Assembly (NCBI GenBank): GCA_914767715.1
Contig: OU612073.1
Coordinates: 7,750,001-7,814,000 of the forward strand
DNA from: Membranipora membranacea
Lineage: Eukaryota > Bryozoa > Gymnolaemata > Cheilostomatida > Membraniporidae
Direction: 5' to 3'
DNA length: 64,000 nucleotides
The notes below the pieces were generated by a model, which had not been told where the DNA came from, searched no databases, and was given only the letters and a program-made list of their open reading frames with translations. Of the stretch, positions 60,751 to 64,000 are shown piece after piece. The first letter of the stretch is position 1; the number at the start of each line of letters is the position of its first letter. The translations under genes and the position numbers were made by a program.

Positions 60751-62744
60751 TGTCACCAACACCTCAGGGAGGACCTCCACACCCACATAATTTTCCAAAC
60801 TATCTAACAGCTCGATAGAGGAAACTACAAACTTTCCCAATCAAAATTTCCAATGTCAATGTCGATGGTATCACTGATAATGATGATATTAACTTGTTAG
60901 TAATCGTAAATTATTTGATTTGAGGAAAAATTTATATGTGTAATACGGAATCAAGCCCTGGCAATTCCCTCTCATATTCTGGAAATCATTTTATGATATG
61001 TTAAGAGGTTCAATATTATATAACCTCCCACATACCTGTTACAAGTGAAAATAAGTAACTCCTTTTTTATAACTATATTTCATAACATTACGATATGATA
61101 TGTTAGGAGGTTCAAGATTATTTTACCTTCCACATAGCTGTTACAAGTGGAAGTAAGTAACACCTTTTTTTGAAACTTTATTTATAAATTTTTTATAACA
61201 CATCTAAAGTAACACTTAGAACTAATCGAAATTCTATGATCCGCCGACTTTCCCTTTGGTATAAGATAAATGTTATTCTACTTTCTTCTAATTCTTCTAG
61301 CTGAAAATATAAAATTCACTCCCGCCATATTATAAGCAGACAAAACTTGAAGGAGAACTGGCTATGTTGTGCCTGAGATTTGATGCTAGACTGCATCAAG
61401 CTAACTTTATCCCCAAAGGGTATGAATCGGAGTCTCTTGCATGAACCACTTGATAAAATAAAGAGCGCGAGAGAACGAACACTCTCTCATGTATCTTATT
61501 GAATATTTATTAGCTCTGGGCTATAACACATGGAGGCTAAAATCTGAACAAAACAGAGAAAACTTAGTAAGTTGTCGATCTCAGCAACGATATTGAGGGG
61601 CTGTTTCGACCCAACCCAAAAGCAGAGCAATTAGCAATCATAAGAGCTGGCAATCTTGATTCAACAGTCGGGTGTGAAAGCTGCCGCACGATTTGTTCGT
61701 AAACTTTCATAAGGATATTAGGGCTAATAATAGTCACATTTTATAAAAGTTTAACAAGGATTATCTATAAATGCATATAAATACAGCGTGCATTAGACAT
61801 CTTACCCACTTCAAACCCCTGAACGATTCTCCACAATTATTAAAGATAATTAGTCTAATCTATATGTCTATTGTGTAGCTGTAATATGTCTATTGTACAA
61901 TATGTATGCTTTATTAATTAAATTCATTAGCATGAATAAATTAGATGCTTTGTATCATCGGTTAGACTAAAATCACACATAATATTAAACTTTCACCATA
62001 CACTACCCTATATATTGATCCGATTGTGACACTATTTTCCAGTGTGGCATGGTGCTCGGTCTAGAAAGGCAATTAAAACTTCACACCGAATGATTGAATC
62101 AAGTGTAAATCTTGCCTCTTAATTTACTGTAACAGCTGGAAGCTAAAAATTGTAATAACAACAAGGAATAAAAGTTTGCCCTCCCTACTGCTGAGGTAAC
62201 AACAAGAAGGATTAAGCAGCGCATGGTAGGAAAAATTGGGGGCGTGGTATTAGCATAACTTTATACAGATAGTAATTCATTGTAAGCAAAACGTCGAGGG
62301 CATCAACAACTTATTGGTAGAACCTACGGTTAACGAGACTTTGATTCCTTAGAAGGCACTCGCTAGCAGAAACACAGATCTCGTTATTCATTCTTGAAGA
62401 AGGGTAAGCAAAAGATTTCTATTTTATTTATTTACAATTTATTTTGAACATCAATCTCACTCACCTTCAAATTTAAACAATTTCACATGTCAAATTTGGT
62501 TGGGATTTTCTACATTGAATCATTTCTAGTCCCCACTGCTGTCAACATATAAGAAGCTCTCGACCATGGATTTTGTGGTTTATTTACATCTCACAGCTCA
62601 TTTCATTGCTGTAGATACCCAATTATAGAAAGATCAACTTCTATTTCTATGTAGAAACAGGTTATCTTTAGTTCTAGAATAACAAAGCAATTACAAAGGA
62701 GGTGTGAAATCGAAGACTGAAGAAGCAGCTTCGAAACTTCTGGA
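60751..62744. other. Intergenic; one 102-base tandem duplication
   Basis: 60993-61094 and 61095-61195 are tandem copies (ATGATATGTTAAGAGGTTCA...). Nothing else is recognised. Confidence 0.5.
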
Positions 62745-63873
62745 ATGTCTCACAATAGAAATCAGCAGTATCCTGATATCATAGACTTATCGCTTCCGAA
62801 GGAATCTGCTTCACTCGCCAGCAATGGTATGTGAATATGTACAGGATCATAAGGGAGGTCGTTCAATTTAAAAATCCCAAACCTGCTATCTAATCTTTTC
62901 TTGCTGAAGTCACTCATTGCTTGTTTGGTTGTTCAATTTAAAAATGCTCAAAGGTAAAAACAGACTGGCGAAATGCTTAGAACGAATGAGAACTAAGCAA
63001 ACAAGGTAGCTTTCATTTGATGCTGGCAATTTTGTCCAGATATTAAAATATGTAGATACTGAGCATATTCTCCAGACATAATGGTTTCTCATCTAATGGG
63101 AAGATTTTGGTTTGCCGATTCACTTTGTAATAATTGCCAGAGTAGTTCTACCTCAAATTGCTACATCTGGTCGATTCTTACTGAGCTGATGATCAAGATA
63201 TACCAGGGATTCCCAAGTCACTCATTGCTTGATGGGTCTATTATATAACTTCTGAGTAAGTTTTAGAAACAAATTTGCAACTTGAAACACCAAGAGACAG
63301 TGTTAGCGAGTATATGGCTCAATGAACCTTCACTTGCTCCTATGTGGACTGACCAGGCTGCAAATAATTGTCGAAATCATGTGACATTTCCACTACTGTC
63401 AAAGCTGTGAAAAACAACCAATAATGCCAATTAACGGATGGAAACCACAAAAATAACTAAGCTGATAAAACGACCTACCACCCTCACCATCCCTTAAAAT
63501 CAGTGCAGTGCTGCCTGCCTAGTTTTATCCTATCATAAATATTGCTGACACGTTTCATTCATGGGTGTTAGATGCTATGCTTTGTTGTGTGCTGCTGCGT
63601 TTAATTTGACAAATTTGAAATCCTGATGGGTTGAGCTTTTGAAAGAATGAAGTTTGACTACTTTACATACCTTCAAAAAACAAGGTAGGGGATTGGTCTG
63701 GCCGCTGCAAAACACTTTTTAAACATGCTCCATCTTTACTTTGTTTAAATTTGAATTTTGCAGATGACAAGTACACATCTCATCAAGCAATAGCTGAATT
63801 TGTTGTGAGTCAATACAACACGAATCATGAGTTAGGGGATATTTCAATCTCTGAACAGCAACCAAGTACATAA
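62745..63873 (+). CDS. Small two-exon gene, or the 5' end of a larger one
   Basis: Exon 1, 62745-62826: MSHNRNQQYPDIIDLSLPKE, then SASLASN, with donor G|GTATGTG. Exon 2 from 63764 after TTGAATTTTGCAG, joined in phase 1: DDKYTSHQAIAEFVVSQYNT and on to TAA at 63871-63873, 63 aa in all. Exon 2 also has a good internal donor at 63804 (GTT|GTGAGT, phase 0), so the gene may continue beyond the window and the TAA would then be intronic. The peptide is polar with no signal or membrane segment. I do not recognise it. Confidence 0.5.
62827..63763. other. Intron between the two exons of the right-end gene
   Basis: About 62860-62945 and 63220 share TCACTCATTGCTTG; GTTCAATTTAAAAAT is repeated at 62863 and 62931. 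No other feature is seen. Confidence 0.4.
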
Positions 63874-64000
63874 AGTTGATTATGAATACTGAGCCAAGTT
63901 AATGTTGTGTCATAATCATGCAGATAAAAGGATATCCTGCTGGAAAATATAATTTTATGGATGGGATCAGTCACATAATATTAATAATATATATATAATA

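Noticed and set aside
1-64000. CRISPR arrays, bacterial operons, ribosome-binding sites or rRNA genes
   Set aside because: None found. The sequence is eukaryotic nuclear DNA with spliced genes; the short-word arrays in the fold-back arms have irregular spacing and are not CRISPR repeats.

Overview
The window is nuclear DNA from an animal, most likely an aquatic invertebrate. The supporting signs are AT-rich sequence, coding exons of 40-600 bases joined by GT-AG introns with matching phases, AATAAA poly(A) signals, non-LTR retrotransposons, and many DNA transposons and fold-back repeats. No species can be named from the sequence. All exon models below were built by eye from reading frames, splice sites and phase, so they are predictions.

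Layout. (1) 0.4-2.7 kb, minus strand: the 3' exons of a gene I do not recognise; two of its exons recur at 12.7-13.2 kb as a truncated paralogue. (2) 6.6-36.2 kb, plus strand: a tandem array of three inhibitor-of-apoptosis (IAP) genes, A at 6.67-10.92, B at 23.36-27.18 and C at 32.18-36.05 kb. Each has eight coding exons with the same phases and encodes three BIR zinc domains, a UBA-like region and (in A and B) a C-terminal RING. B is intact (601 aa). A has a one-base loss just after the RING that replaces the conserved C-terminal tail. C has a one-base loss just before the RING, so its frame ends without a RING. (3) 38.5-44.7 kb, minus strand: an unrecognised gene of about 473 codons ending in a very basic exon, part of which is duplicated at 37.8 kb. 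(4) 50.5-55.5 kb, minus strand: a six-exon gene for a 348-aa TPR-like protein. (5) 62.7-63.9 kb, plus strand: the start of, or a whole, small gene.

Mobile DNA fills much of the rest. There are two large fold-back elements (13.45-16.98 and 28.83-31.20 kb) whose arms begin with arrays of short words; a P-superfamily-like element at 56.78-60.19 kb with an exact 8-bp target duplication; a hAT-like 1.4-kb element at 19.32-20.73 kb; several MITE-like inverted repeats, two of which can be compared with an empty site inside the window; three LINE fragments; a tRNA-derived SINE; and a U2-snRNA-like fragment.

How the genes work together. The IAP array is the only part with a readable function: BIR proteins bind caspases or IAP-binding-motif proteins, and the RING is a ubiquitin E3. 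B should be a complete E3, C a BIR-only product, and A a RING with an altered tail. The minus-strand genes show no visible functional link to the array.
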